From Symploca sp. SIO3C6 (GTDB lineage Bacteria > Cyanobacteriota > Cyanobacteriia > Cyanobacteriales > Coleofasciculaceae): a stretch of 64,000 nucleotides of DNA. Position 1 is the stretch's first letter; every line of letters starts with the position of its first letter. Under the pieces are notes generated by a model. The model ran no database searches. It worked only from the letters and a program-made list of their open reading frames with translations, and was not told the origin of the DNA. Both the position numbers and the translations under genes were made by a program. Shown in pieces: positions 46,301-53,803 of the stretch. The stretch lies in the NCBI GenBank assembly GCA_010692425.1, contig JAAHHJ010000003.1, positions 1 through 64,000 on the forward strand, given 5' to 3'.

Positions 46301-48190
46301 CTTCAAATGGCGATCACTGCTTGCCAAGCTGCTTTAGAAGTTTGCAGCCGCCAGGCTTTTCCACAAAACCATGCCAACTGTAAATTTAATCTTGGACTTG
46401 CCTACCAAGATGCTCGACAGTTAATCAAGGCCTACAATGCTTTTGCTGATGCGATTGAAACTGTAGAATCCCTGCGTGGCGAAATAATATCTGGTTCGGG
46501 AATAGAAACAGACAAGCAAAAACTCGCTGAAGAATCGAATGAACTCTACCGCTACATGGTTAAAGTATGCCTGGAACTCAACAAACCCACTGAAGCAATT
46601 GAATATGCTGAACGTAGCAAAGGCAGAAATCTGGTAGAACTTCTAGCTAATAAAAACCTCTATCCTAAACTAGATTACTACCCCAACCCAGAAGTTCACC
46701 AAACTCATTGCCAGCAACTCGACCAACTGCGAGGGGAAATCCCAGTAATACAGCGAGAGTTAGAGATATTAACTATAAATCGAGAGTCAGAGGAGAAATA
46801 CCGCGAAAATATCAAGACAAAGCAGCACAAGTTAAACCGCTTAAAACAGCAACAGGATTATCTTCTTCAGGAAATCAACAAACTAGATGATAGCTTTAGA
46901 TTCACTCAAAAAGTTGAAAATATCCCCTTTAGTGATACCCAAGCCCTCATTGATGAGCAAACCGCTATTATCGAGTGGTATATCACAGATAATCAGATTC
47001 TCGCTTTTATTATTACCAGTCAAAATCGGCACCCGCAGGTTAGGCAATCTTCTTCTGAAGACCGGGAAGCCTTAATTGATTTGATTAATGAGTATCTGAC
47101 TACTTACTACGAGAAAAAAGACCAGTGGAAAACTAACCTAGATAAGCGACTCAAACGATTAGCCCAAATTCTGCATCTTGAGGAAATTATCGCTGAACTC
47201 CCTCAAGAATGTGAACAGTTAATCCTGATTCCCCATCGCTTCTTACATTTGTTCCCGCTTCATGCGTTGCCCATTGGAAATACTGTGCTGCAAGCATCTC
47301 GCAGGCGTTTAGAAGATAAGGAACGAGAGGCAAACAACAGTGAACAAAATACCCAAACTAACAATACTTACTTACTTGACTTATTCCTCAAAGGAGTTCG
47401 ATATGCTCCCAGTTGCCAATTACTGCAACTGAGTCAAAACCAACAGCGCCACGATTTCAGTAAGCTCTTTGCTATCCAAAATCCGACTCACAAACCATAT
47501 AAAAACCTATACTACGCCGACTTAGAGGTTAAGAGTATTCTCTCCTTATTCGACTCTTCCAAAGTTTTAGCCAAGCAAGATGCAACCGAAGCTGCTGTTA
47601 AGACTAATCAAGAGATGCCAGTATCTCACTGTAATCATTTTTCTTGTCATGGTGAGTTTAATCTAGAATCACCCCTAGAATCAGCACTGATTTTAGCCAA
47701 AGATGAAGGTTCAGAAGATGGACGCCTTACCTTAGCCGAAATCTTTGGACTAAGTCTCAATCAATGCCGCCTTGTCACACTCTCTGCTTGTGAAACAGGA
47801 ATTACTCCAGTTTTCGGTAGTACTTATAAATACAACAGCGATGAATATATTAGTCTTCCCAGTGGTTTCCTCTACGCAGGTAGTCCCAGCGTTGTCAGCA
47901 GCCTCTGGACAGTGGATGACTTTGCCTCTGCCTTCTTAATGATTAAATTTTATGAAAACCTAAGCAAGTTTCCAACTAGAGAAACGGGTGCAGTTGCCAT
48001 TGCCCTCAACCAAGCTCAAATCTGGCTGCGGGATGTTACTAAAGAAGAATTAGAACAGTGGACAAATCATTTGTCCCTGACTCCCACTCAGGAAGATGCC
48101 TTGTTTGATTGGTTTGAGGATCAGGAAACAAAAGAACAGCCTTTCCAATCACCTTATTACTGGGCTGCATTTTGTGCGATCGGTAAATAA
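43307..48190 (+). CDS. TPR-CHAT caspase-fold protease
   Basis: A 1627-residue cytosolic protein. Residues 1-165 are a helical N-terminal region. From residue 168 to about 1040 come 19 tetratricopeptide-like units of 46 residues (consensus NLEMAIxAFQAALQVYTRQAFPxxWAxTQNNLGxAYxxRIRGEKAD, one unit 48 long). A long helical linker follows, then a C-terminal CHAT domain. The catalytic pair is visible: H1448 in FSCHGEFN and C1495 in LSACETG, with the GFLYAGSPSVVSSLW strand after it. CHAT proteases are caspase-like; several act in bacterial defence and cell death, for example Craspase and gasdermin-cleaving proteases. The start ATG has no good ribosome-binding site. Downstream genes are linked by 33 and -4 bases. 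Repeats are so similar at DNA level that recent expansion is likely. Confidence 0.9.
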   Translation: MAQNRPQAYLYLIQELLRSSPGSEQAILEDNRELLDAGLVQMMRQMAEALDDNEAKRLINITDQLSQALGLSSSSPASSRLPNSNSQLIFLMELLKATAESQGNPQVVYPLLQGNLDKLDDNLALLLRDWATATLAATEQKKAQRIAELIGNFSNLIQQFPLGSRATNLEIAITGYKVVSTVFTREAFPTDWAKTQNNLANAYVDRIRGEKADNVEMAIASYQSALEVDTRQAFPQDWARIQHNLANAYLERIKGEKSDNLEIAISASQAALEVYTRQVFPYEWARTQNNLANAYKHRIRGEKAENLEMAIAACQAALEVRTREAFPADWAITQLNLASAYSDRIMGEKADNLEMAIKVFQDALQVLTRQAFPQQWAMTQNNLGEAYRKRIRGEKADNLELAIEAFQASLQVFTRQAFPQQWAITHNNLANAYSDRIRGEKADNLEMAIKVFKASLQVLTRQAFPYEWAMTHNNLGNAYSDRIRGEKADNLEYGIAAYKAALQVYTRQAFPDEWAMTQHNLGTAYRDRIKGEKADNLEMAITSCQAALQVYTRQALPYEWARTQYNLASAYSDRIKGEKADNLELAIAAYKAALEVRTRKAFLVDWASTQNSLANAYSSRIRGEKADNLELAIAAYKAALEVRTREAFPVEWASTQNNLGEAYRNRIREEKADNLELAIKACQAALEIYTRQAFPQNWAITQNNLGLAYYERIRGEKADNLELAIKAFQAALQVLTREAFPYEWATTQNNLASAYVNRIREEKTDNQEMAIKAFQAVLEVYTRQAFPQYWANTQNNLGTTYINRIRGEKAENLEMAIAAYKAALEVHTREAFPADWARTQNNLGEAYRNRIRRKKAENLEMAIAAYKAALEVYTPQAFPNEWAKMQHNLATAYFERIRVQKADNMEMAIKAFQAALQVHTHKAFPQYWAMIQYGLGTVYSQSIRGEKTNADNLEMAIKAFQAALQVYTRQAFPEEWARTQNNLGFAYRDRIRGEKAKNLQMAITACQAALEVCSRQAFPQNHANCKFNLGLAYQDARQLIKAYNAFADAIETVESLRGEIISGSGIETDKQKLAEESNELYRYMVKVCLELNKPTEAIEYAERSKGRNLVELLANKNLYPKLDYYPNPEVHQTHCQQLDQLRGEIPVIQRELEILTINRESEEKYRENIKTKQHKLNRLKQQQDYLLQEINKLDDSFRFTQKVENIPFSDTQALIDEQTAIIEWYITDNQILAFIITSQNRHPQVRQSSSEDREALIDLINEYLTTYYEKKDQWKTNLDKRLKRLAQILHLEEIIAELPQECEQLILIPHRFLHLFPLHALPIGNTVLQASRRRLEDKEREANNSEQNTQTNNTYLLDLFLKGVRYAPSCQLLQLSQNQQRHDFSKLFAIQNPTHKPYKNLYYADLEVKSILSLFDSSKVLAKQDATEAAVKTNQEMPVSHCNHFSCHGEFNLESPLESALILAKDEGSEDGRLTLAEIFGLSLNQCRLVTLSACETGITPVFGSTYKYNSDEYISLPSGFLYAGSPSVVSSLWTVDDFASAFLMIKFYENLSKFPTRETGAVAIALNQAQIWLRDVTKEELEQWTNHLSLTPTQEDALFDWFEDQETKEQPFQSPYYWAAFCAIGK
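43808..46390 (+). repeat. 138-bp tandem coding repeat array (TPR units)
   Basis: About 18.5 units of 138 bp inside the TPR-CHAT gene. Units 10 and 11 share long identical stretches (for example AAATTAGCGATCGCTGC-like segments around 45058 and 45196), showing recent duplication. Unit 17 has a two-codon insertion. Confidence 0.85.
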
Positions 48191-48223
48191 AGCTCACTCC
48201 AGATATATCCCCTAATTTTTATC

Positions 48224-48583
48224 ATGTCACTGACACCTCAACAGAACATCGAAGCTTTTATTGCTCTAATCAAACACCAACCATCCGTTTTCTTAGATGA
48301 AAATAGAGTTGATTTAGAGCAACAAATAGATAAATTTCCAGAAGATGTTGAATCTCTCTCAGATGCCATCTCCGCTTGGTGCAGAAAATACCCAGACATA
48401 CGCAAGGCTTTGAGCCAAAAGCGAAAAAGCTTATTTGGCTCAGCATCTGGAAATGACAGGGGTCAAAAAGAATCCATTCCCAAACCTCAACCTGAAGACT
48501 TTAGAACAGACATAAAAAACCAAATACGGGAAAGTTTCCGCGAAACCACTAAGGAGCAAAAACCCCCAAAATCTAACAAATGA
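48224..48583 (+). CDS. Small helical protein, second gene of the CHAT operon
   Basis: A 119-residue soluble protein. Residues 1-75 look like a compact all-helical domain (LTPQQNIEAFIALIK, VDLEQQIDKFPEDVESL, SDAISAWCRKYPDIRKAL), followed by a charged, flexible tail (RDTxxNQIRESFRETTKEQKPPKSNK-like, about 80-119). No enzyme motif. It begins 33 bases after the CHAT stop and overlaps the next gene by four bases (ATGA), so all three are likely translated together. Adaptor or protease substrate is a guess. Confidence 0.75.
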   Translation: MSLTPQQNIEAFIALIKHQPSVFLDENRVDLEQQIDKFPEDVESLSDAISAWCRKYPDIRKALSQKRKSLFGSASGNDRGQKESIPKPQPEDFRTDIKNQIRESFRETTKEQKPPKSNK

Positions 48584-50097
48584 ACCAGACACCCACAGCA
48601 TGGAGAGCACAAAATCCTAGCCTGACACTCTACGCCTTTCAGCTTCGCCAAGATATTAGCAAAAGCAACCAACAGGTGATGGACAATGCTAACCAACTGT
48701 GGGAACAATGTGTTGCCCTTGGCGAACAACGTAACATCCAACTCCTCAAATCTCTAAAAACAGAACTCCGCTGCTACACTTACGATCCAAAAAATTCTCA
48801 GTACCACTACAATCCCAGCAATGAAGACCAAGAAGCAACAGAAGAGGAGAAACCCTATCTAGATCATTGGCTGGAACTGGTGAGGAAAGCTCCCCAATCA
48901 AATCAAGCCCGTCAGCTGCGTTTTCACACCGACTCAGATCAAAATGGTCTGCGCCTGATGGGAGAAATTTATCCCCTGCGCATTCACGATACCTATGCCC
49001 TTGACCTGACTTTGCGTTACCGTGAAACCGTAGATTTAACCCAGCTAAGTAAACTAAATCCTACTGACAAAATCCAAGCCTCCATCGGACAAACCCTGCT
49101 GCTATTTACCAAACCAGTTAATGTCGAAGAATCCGCTTATCAAGACTTTGCTAATCACTGTGTTGCAGCTTTAGTTAAAGAAACAGCAGACCATCTCCAA
49201 CTATCAGCAACAGGTCAACTCTTCGGTAGTCCTATTTTTGAATACGATAACGACAAAGAGAAGCCCAGCCAACGGCGTCACATTCTAGTGTGGTTAGATT
49301 CCCATCCTGAAACCTTGAATAAAAGCAGTGAGGCTTATCACTCCCTGCTTAATTTGCTCAGTTGTCGCAGTAAAATACTCTACGCTTATGCTCAATCTCG
49401 CCACTGTAATCATCAAAACTGGGAACTCTATAGCCAATTAGAGCAAAAAGTTGAGGAGTTAACTCAACCCCCTGAAGAAACTCTAGAAGAACTCAAGCAG
49501 TGGCTCAAGCTAATACCCCAGAAAGCATTTCACTATGCCAAATACCTCCGGGATATCCAAGACCATACAACTGCAATTACTACCAACACCCAAAACTACA
49601 CTTCTAAGTTAGAGAAAATTAAACAACTAACTTTGCCAAACGATGACCTGGCATTTCTACAAAACTTCCTTGACTACAACTGCAAGCAATTTCACAATCA
49701 GATTCAAGTAGACCTCAACTACCTCAAACCTGGTCAAAACTTATTTGAGCAGATGACATCCACGATTCGCGGCATCATCGAAGTTAAACAAACAGAAAGC
49801 GATCGCCAATTGGAGAAAACTATAAAAGCTAATGAAGTTAAGGCCCAAAAACGGGAAAAAGAACTAGAACTAGTGATTAGCGTAGTTGGTACAGGCTTAG
49901 CCGTCAGCGGTATTTCTTCCCAGGTCGCCCCCAATCCTACCGAGCAAATCCCATCACTTTCCAAAGACGCTAATCTCCCCAGTTATTTCGGTTACAGTGC
50001 CCTAGATATGGTATTTCATATACTATTAGGAGTTATGATCACCATTCCTGTAGGCATAATCTTCTGTTGGTGGCAAAGATCATCGAAAAGCGATTAG
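48580..50097 (+). CDS. Membrane-anchored protein, third gene of the CHAT operon
   Basis: A 505-residue protein with a soluble N-terminal region of about 425 residues and two C-terminal hydrophobic segments, near residues 431-446 (LVISVVGTGLAVSGIS) and 478-497 (VFHILLGVMITIPVGIIFCWW). Just before them lies a long charged helix (IRGIIEVKQTESDRQLEKTI), a plan that recalls CorA-like channels, but no GMN motif is seen. I do not recognise a family. It could be the membrane effector of the system, cut or gated by the CHAT protease. Starts four bases inside the previous gene. Confidence 0.75.
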   Translation: MNQTPTAWRAQNPSLTLYAFQLRQDISKSNQQVMDNANQLWEQCVALGEQRNIQLLKSLKTELRCYTYDPKNSQYHYNPSNEDQEATEEEKPYLDHWLELVRKAPQSNQARQLRFHTDSDQNGLRLMGEIYPLRIHDTYALDLTLRYRETVDLTQLSKLNPTDKIQASIGQTLLLFTKPVNVEESAYQDFANHCVAALVKETADHLQLSATGQLFGSPIFEYDNDKEKPSQRRHILVWLDSHPETLNKSSEAYHSLLNLLSCRSKILYAYAQSRHCNHQNWELYSQLEQKVEELTQPPEETLEELKQWLKLIPQKAFHYAKYLRDIQDHTTAITTNTQNYTSKLEKIKQLTLPNDDLAFLQNFLDYNCKQFHNQIQVDLNYLKPGQNLFEQMTSTIRGIIEVKQTESDRQLEKTIKANEVKAQKREKELELVISVVGTGLAVSGISSQVAPNPTEQIPSLSKDANLPSYFGYSALDMVFHILLGVMITIPVGIIFCWWQRSSKSD

Positions 50098-50123
50098 CTT
50101 GTTAGCAAAGCTATAGCACTTTG

Positions 50124-50417
50124 TTATACACCAATATCCTCGTAATGCTCAACATTAGGAAAAGGATCATAGTAGTGATGTAGTAGTTTCTTCCATTCTT
50201 GATACTGCGACGAACCACGAAATCCTACTGTGTGGTCTTCAATCTTGTCCCAATTTACTAGCAAAATATATCTCGACGGCTTTTCTATACAGCGCTTTAG
50301 TTCATGGCTTAAGTAACCAGGCATCGAAGAGATTATTTTTTTTGCTTCAGCGAACGAACACTCAAAATCTGCCTCTTGTCCTGGGATAACCTCGAGTATT
50401 GCCACTTCTAAAATCAT
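50124..50417 (-). CDS. Antibiotic biosynthesis monooxygenase (ABM) domain protein
   Basis: A 97-residue ferredoxin-like dimeric alpha-beta barrel protein. Typical phrases: ILEVAILEVIPGQEADFE, MPGYLSHELKRCIEKPSRYILLVNWD, and QYQEWKKLLHHY. Members include small oxygenases and heme-degrading enzymes; others lack known activity. It is convergent with the CHAT operon, 27 bases from its end. Confidence 0.87.
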   Translation of the reverse strand: MILEVAILEVIPGQEADFECSFAEAKKIISSMPGYLSHELKRCIEKPSRYILLVNWDKIEDHTVGFRGSSQYQEWKKLLHHYYDPFPNVEHYEDIGV

Positions 50418-50561
50418 CTTGAACCTCTCTTGGTCTTAAAACTAGTCTTAAAACAGTTGTACTCTGCTTGCGATCGCAAAACTAAGCTCAAAGAGAAAAA
50501 AATGCTACAAGTAGTCTGATTTTCAGCAATAATGACAATAAAAACATTTCTTACTTATTAG

Positions 50562-50660
50562 AGCGCTACGCGCAAGGCTCCAGGGCAGAAGGCAGAAGGG
50601 GTGAATTTGACAAAGTTCTAGCGATTTAGCTTGTCCTAAGCTTAATACGTACTGCTATAC
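50562..50660 (-). mobile_element. MITE-like element, copy 2 (inverted)
   Basis: Reverse complement of 37548-37658 with a few changes: one CCCTGGAG unit fewer and the outer GTAT of one end altered. Its other end GCTATAC adjoins the heptamer array directly. Confidence 0.65.
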
Positions 50661-50690
50661 TTATTACTTATTACTTATTACTTATTACTT
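50660..50690 (+). repeat. Heptamer tandem repeat (ACTTATT)n
   Basis: Four to five heptamers, beginning immediately at the end of the MITE-like copy. Confidence 0.8.
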
Positions 50691-51181
50691 ACAAAGTATT
50701 TGTAGCAAACATAAATGAAATCGATATAAGCAGGTTTCGTTTATCAACCCAACCTACGAAGTCAAAATTATCTATTCCTTTTAGAAAAACCGTTATATAA
50801 GATTAACTAATAATTATTTTGTAATTAGTTTAGTATTTCAAATCATTTCTGCCCTTTTTACTTAACTTTACAACGCCAATTTGGTCAGAAAATTATACGA
50901 GATTGCGAGGTTTGAAGTTCCATAGTAAGATTGAGAATCGGAGGCCTCATTTAACCTAAAAAAATCTTGATCTCCTCAAACACTTGCTACTCCGTGCCTT
51001 TATTAATAAAATTTTCCTTTTGCTCTAGAATTATTCACGGCTTAGACGCATGTATTTACGTAAAGTTGTGTAAAAAATTGAAACGAAGAATTGACTTCAG
51101 GTAGAAAATCCTACTATTTCCATAAATGAAATCGGTATTAATTAACTTGATAGGCTGGGATAACCAGGTATAGTACTCAAA

Positions 51182-52564
51182 ATGTCCCAGATATCAGTGC
51201 TAGGGGAAACAATTGCTGCGATCGCCACAGCAGTTATACTACAACAGGGAAGTGTGGGCATTGTACGGCTCTCAGGTTCAGAGTCACTAGTGATTGCCCA
51301 AACTCTATTCCATGCGCCAGGGCGTCAGGTTTGGGAGAGTCACCGTATTCTCTACGGATACATTCGCCATCCTGAAACGAAACAGCTAGTGGATGAGGCA
51401 CTGCTGCTAATTATGAAAGCTCCGCGCTCCTACACTCGTGAAGATGTAGTCGAGTTCCATTGCCACGGCGGAATCATCGCTGTACAACAAGTATTGCAGT
51501 TATGTCTTGAGCAGGGAGCAAGGTTAGCGCAGCCGGGAGAATTTACCCTGCGAGCTTTTTTGAATGGACGCCTAGATTTGACTCAGGCAGAAAGTATTGC
51601 CGATTTAGTTGGCTCTCGTTCCATAGCCGCTGCCCAAACTGCCCTTGCTGGTTTGCAAGGCAAGTTAGCTGCACCAATTCGTCAGCTGCGTGCCAGCTGT
51701 TTAGATATTCTGGCAGAAATTGAAGCCCGGATTGATTTTGAGGAGGATTTACCACCTCTTGATGAAGCCGAAATTATTGCCCAAATTAATCAGATATTAG
51801 TTCAAATCTCCAAGATACTGAAAACTGCTGAGCAGGGTGAATTGCTTCGTACTGGCTTAAAAGTAGCAATTGTCGGGCGTCCAAATGTGGGAAAATCCAG
51901 TTTGTTGAATGCTTGGAGTCAGAGCGATCGCGCCATCGTAACTGATCTTCCCGGCACGACTAGGGATATAGTTGAGTCTCAGTTGGTAGTGGGAGGGGTA
52001 CCAGTGCAGGTACTTGATACTGCTGGAATTCGGAATACACTTGACCAAGTTGAGAAGATTGGAGTAGAACGTTCACTAACTGCTGCCCAAAACGCTGACT
52101 TAGTTTTGCTTGTGATTGAGGCAGCAACTAGTTGGAGTGCAGCTGACCAAGAAATTTATGAGCAGGTGCAACATCGCTCCCTAATTTTAGTAATTAATAA
52201 AACTGATTTGGCTCCAGCTGAGAAGGTTTCCTATCCTGACAGTATTAAGAATATAGTGGCAACTGCTGCCACTAACAATCAAGGCATTGATGCCCTAGAA
52301 AAGGCAATTCTAGAAAAGGTACATAGTGGAAATTTGAAAGCAGCTGATTTAGATTTAGCGATTAATCGGCGGCAAGCGGCGGCGTTAATTAGGGCGAAAA
52401 CATCTCTTGAGCAAGTGCAAGCAACTATTGCTGAGCAGTTGCCTTGGGATTTTTGGACAATAGATTTGCGGGGAGCTATTCAAGCTTTGGGAGAAATTAC
52501 TGGAGAAGAGGTAACGGAATCGGTGCTGGAGAGAATTTTCAGTCGCTTCTGTATTGGTAAATAG
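51182..52564 (+). CDS. mnmE: tRNA uridine-5-carboxymethylaminomethyl modification GTPase
   Basis: A 460-residue GTPase that with MnmG modifies U34 of certain tRNAs. N-terminal formyl-THF-binding domain ([22 protein letters not shown]), helical middle, and G domain with GRPNVGKSS (G1), TTRD (G2), DTAG (G3) and NKTD (G4). It ends with the C-terminal Cys motif FCIGK needed for activity. Complete and typical. It is the only gene of its transcription unit seen here; an AAGTAAT array begins about 50 bases after the stop. Confidence 0.97.
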   Translation: MSQISVLGETIAAIATAVILQQGSVGIVRLSGSESLVIAQTLFHAPGRQVWESHRILYGYIRHPETKQLVDEALLLIMKAPRSYTREDVVEFHCHGGIIAVQQVLQLCLEQGARLAQPGEFTLRAFLNGRLDLTQAESIADLVGSRSIAAAQTALAGLQGKLAAPIRQLRASCLDILAEIEARIDFEEDLPPLDEAEIIAQINQILVQISKILKTAEQGELLRTGLKVAIVGRPNVGKSSLLNAWSQSDRAIVTDLPGTTRDIVESQLVVGGVPVQVLDTAGIRNTLDQVEKIGVERSLTAAQNADLVLLVIEAATSWSAADQEIYEQVQHRSLILVINKTDLAPAEKVSYPDSIKNIVATAATNNQGIDALEKAILEKVHSGNLKAADLDLAINRRQAAALIRAKTSLEQVQATIAEQLPWDFWTIDLRGAIQALGEITGEEVTESVLERIFSRFCIGK

Positions 52565-52615
52565 CTTACTACAATCTAATATTGATTACCTAAATGTTTG
52601 CTACCAATACTTTTT

Positions 52616-52652
52616 AAGTAATAAGTAATAAGTAATAAGTAATAAGTAATAA
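52616..52652 (+). repeat. Heptamer tandem repeat (AAGTAAT)n
   Basis: Five heptamers just past mnmE, with AATAAGT on the mnmE sense strand. Confidence 0.85.
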
Positions 52653-52707
52653 TTTTTTCACTTATTGACTTTTACTTAAACTCAGATAAAAGTCCTTTTG
52701 CACTCGT

Positions 52708-52728
52708 CCCCCGCTTGAAAGACGGGGG
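52708..52728. repeat. GC-rich hairpin
   Basis: CCCCCG pairs with CGGGGG around CTTGAAAGA. It sits in the convergent spacer after mnmE. Hairpins like this also mark ends of IS200/IS605-type elements, but no transposase or second end is seen. Confidence 0.4.
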
Positions 52729-52773
52729 CGCGGCGAGAAATCCTTTAAAAATCTACTCTTTATGCTGATTTGA

Positions 52774-53367
52774 CTACTTCATAGCATTGAATAAAGCTGT
52801 GATTGTACGGTCTTCATGGGGATTGACATGTCGATCAAGAAAAGAAATACTAACAGCAAAGGGTAGAGCGATCGCAGCTAATTCTGGTTCAATGCCTTCC
52901 ATTAATTGATCGAGGGACTGGGGAACTTTTAGCGCTGATTTAATCCCTAAAAGCATATTTTCATCCAAACTTATATCCTGCAGCTGTGGGTAGAGAGTTT
53001 CCCAGTCAACATTTTTATCTGGAGTACCCACTTGAATAACATAAGCTAATAACCGCTGTAGCTTGCTCTGCTGCTTCGGGTTCATATCCAAATAGGTTAA
53101 TTTAGAAGCACTGCTCTTCTGGGGACTCTGATTAAGATTGTTGATAATCTTCTGCCAATCGACGATATCGCAGGAATGTGGCTTACATACGCTTAGAGAA
53201 ACGTGAATTTGGTCAGAGTTAGTGTTGACATTGGTAACGACGGCTCGCACACCCAAGTAACTAAGCCATTGGGCTATGGTTGAAACCAGTGTCGAGCGCG
53301 TTGCTTTAGTGTTTGCCAGTAATCGAATTTGGGTGCGTACCAATGGGCGCACAATCTCTGAAAGCAT
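52774..53367 (-). CDS. Conserved hypothetical cyanobacterial protein
   Basis: A 197-residue soluble protein starting MLSEIVRPLVRTQIRLL, probably of a cyanobacterial family of unknown function. There are SLSVCKPHSCDIVDWQKII in the middle and helical repeats in the C-terminal half (LQRLLAYVIQVGTPDKNVDWETLYPQL with residues 105-131, then helices). No enzyme motif or membrane segment. Convergent with mnmE. Confidence 0.7.
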   Translation of the reverse strand: MLSEIVRPLVRTQIRLLANTKATRSTLVSTIAQWLSYLGVRAVVTNVNTNSDQIHVSLSVCKPHSCDIVDWQKIINNLNQSPQKSSASKLTYLDMNPKQQSKLQRLLAYVIQVGTPDKNVDWETLYPQLQDISLDENMLLGIKSALKVPQSLDQLMEGIEPELAAIALPFAVSISFLDRHVNPHEDRTITALFNAMK

Positions 53368-53803
53368 AAAATCACCACCCTACTCTCAACTGCAACAGAA
53401 GCAAATTAGCTTACAATTAGCCTCAGTATCCACTTGCTTGTGACAAGTATTGAACAAATTTTACTGTAGCTGAGCAGAAAAGCTCGTCCCCATTTATACA
53501 GAGTTTGTCACCTTCTCCCGTTAACCCTCCGGCTAATAGCCCTACGGGCATGCGCCTGCATGCATATAACGCCAGACTCCTTCCGGTTTTAGTTGAAATT
53601 CTCTCCACCTTCAGGGATGTGGGACTTATAGCCTCCCCCAAACGGGTGAGCGAAAAAAAGAGTGGGGGAACAAGTAAGCAGACGCTCCAGACGCGGAGAA
53701 TTAAAATTCCAACCAAAATTTCGCTCACCCCCCCAAACCCCCTGCATCAGTTAAAGTTAAAGTTAAACAAATCCTAGTTTTACAATCCTCTACATACAAT
53801 CTG
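53368..53803. other. Spacer with second palindromic repeat copy
   Basis: 436 bases. Open frames on both strands (about 90-101 codons) are mutually antisense and unlike any family, so no gene is called. The 29-bp palindromic repeat copy lies at 53535-53563, and AAGTTAAAGTTAAAGTTAA-like triplicate sequence lies near 53750. Confidence 0.5.
53535..53563. repeat. 29-bp palindromic dispersed repeat, copy 2
   Basis: Matches 35816-35844 except for four bases in 29; also preceded by an AACCCT-type sequence in both copies. Confidence 0.65.

Larger units (their letters stand above)
50418..51181. other. Non-coding region between ABM protein and mnmE
   Basis: 764 bases, with no gene seen. It contains the inverted second copy of the MITE-like element (50562-50660) and an ACTTATT array (50660-50690) adjoining it, then AT-rich DNA that must include the mnmE promoter. 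Confidence 0.55.

Noticed and set aside
44258-46327. Several minus-strand open frames of 60-137 codons inside the TPR-CHAT gene
   Set aside because: They are antisense shadows of the 138-bp coding repeats; their translations repeat the same SLESLDCHLQVVSLL phrase once per unit.
52708-52728. GC-rich hairpin as an IS200/IS605 end
   Set aside because: No transposase, no second end and no TnpB-like gene in the window.
53423-53777. Overlapping 101- and 90-codon frames on opposite strands
   Set aside because: Mutually antisense, across a palindromic repeat, no ribosome-binding site and no family resemblance.
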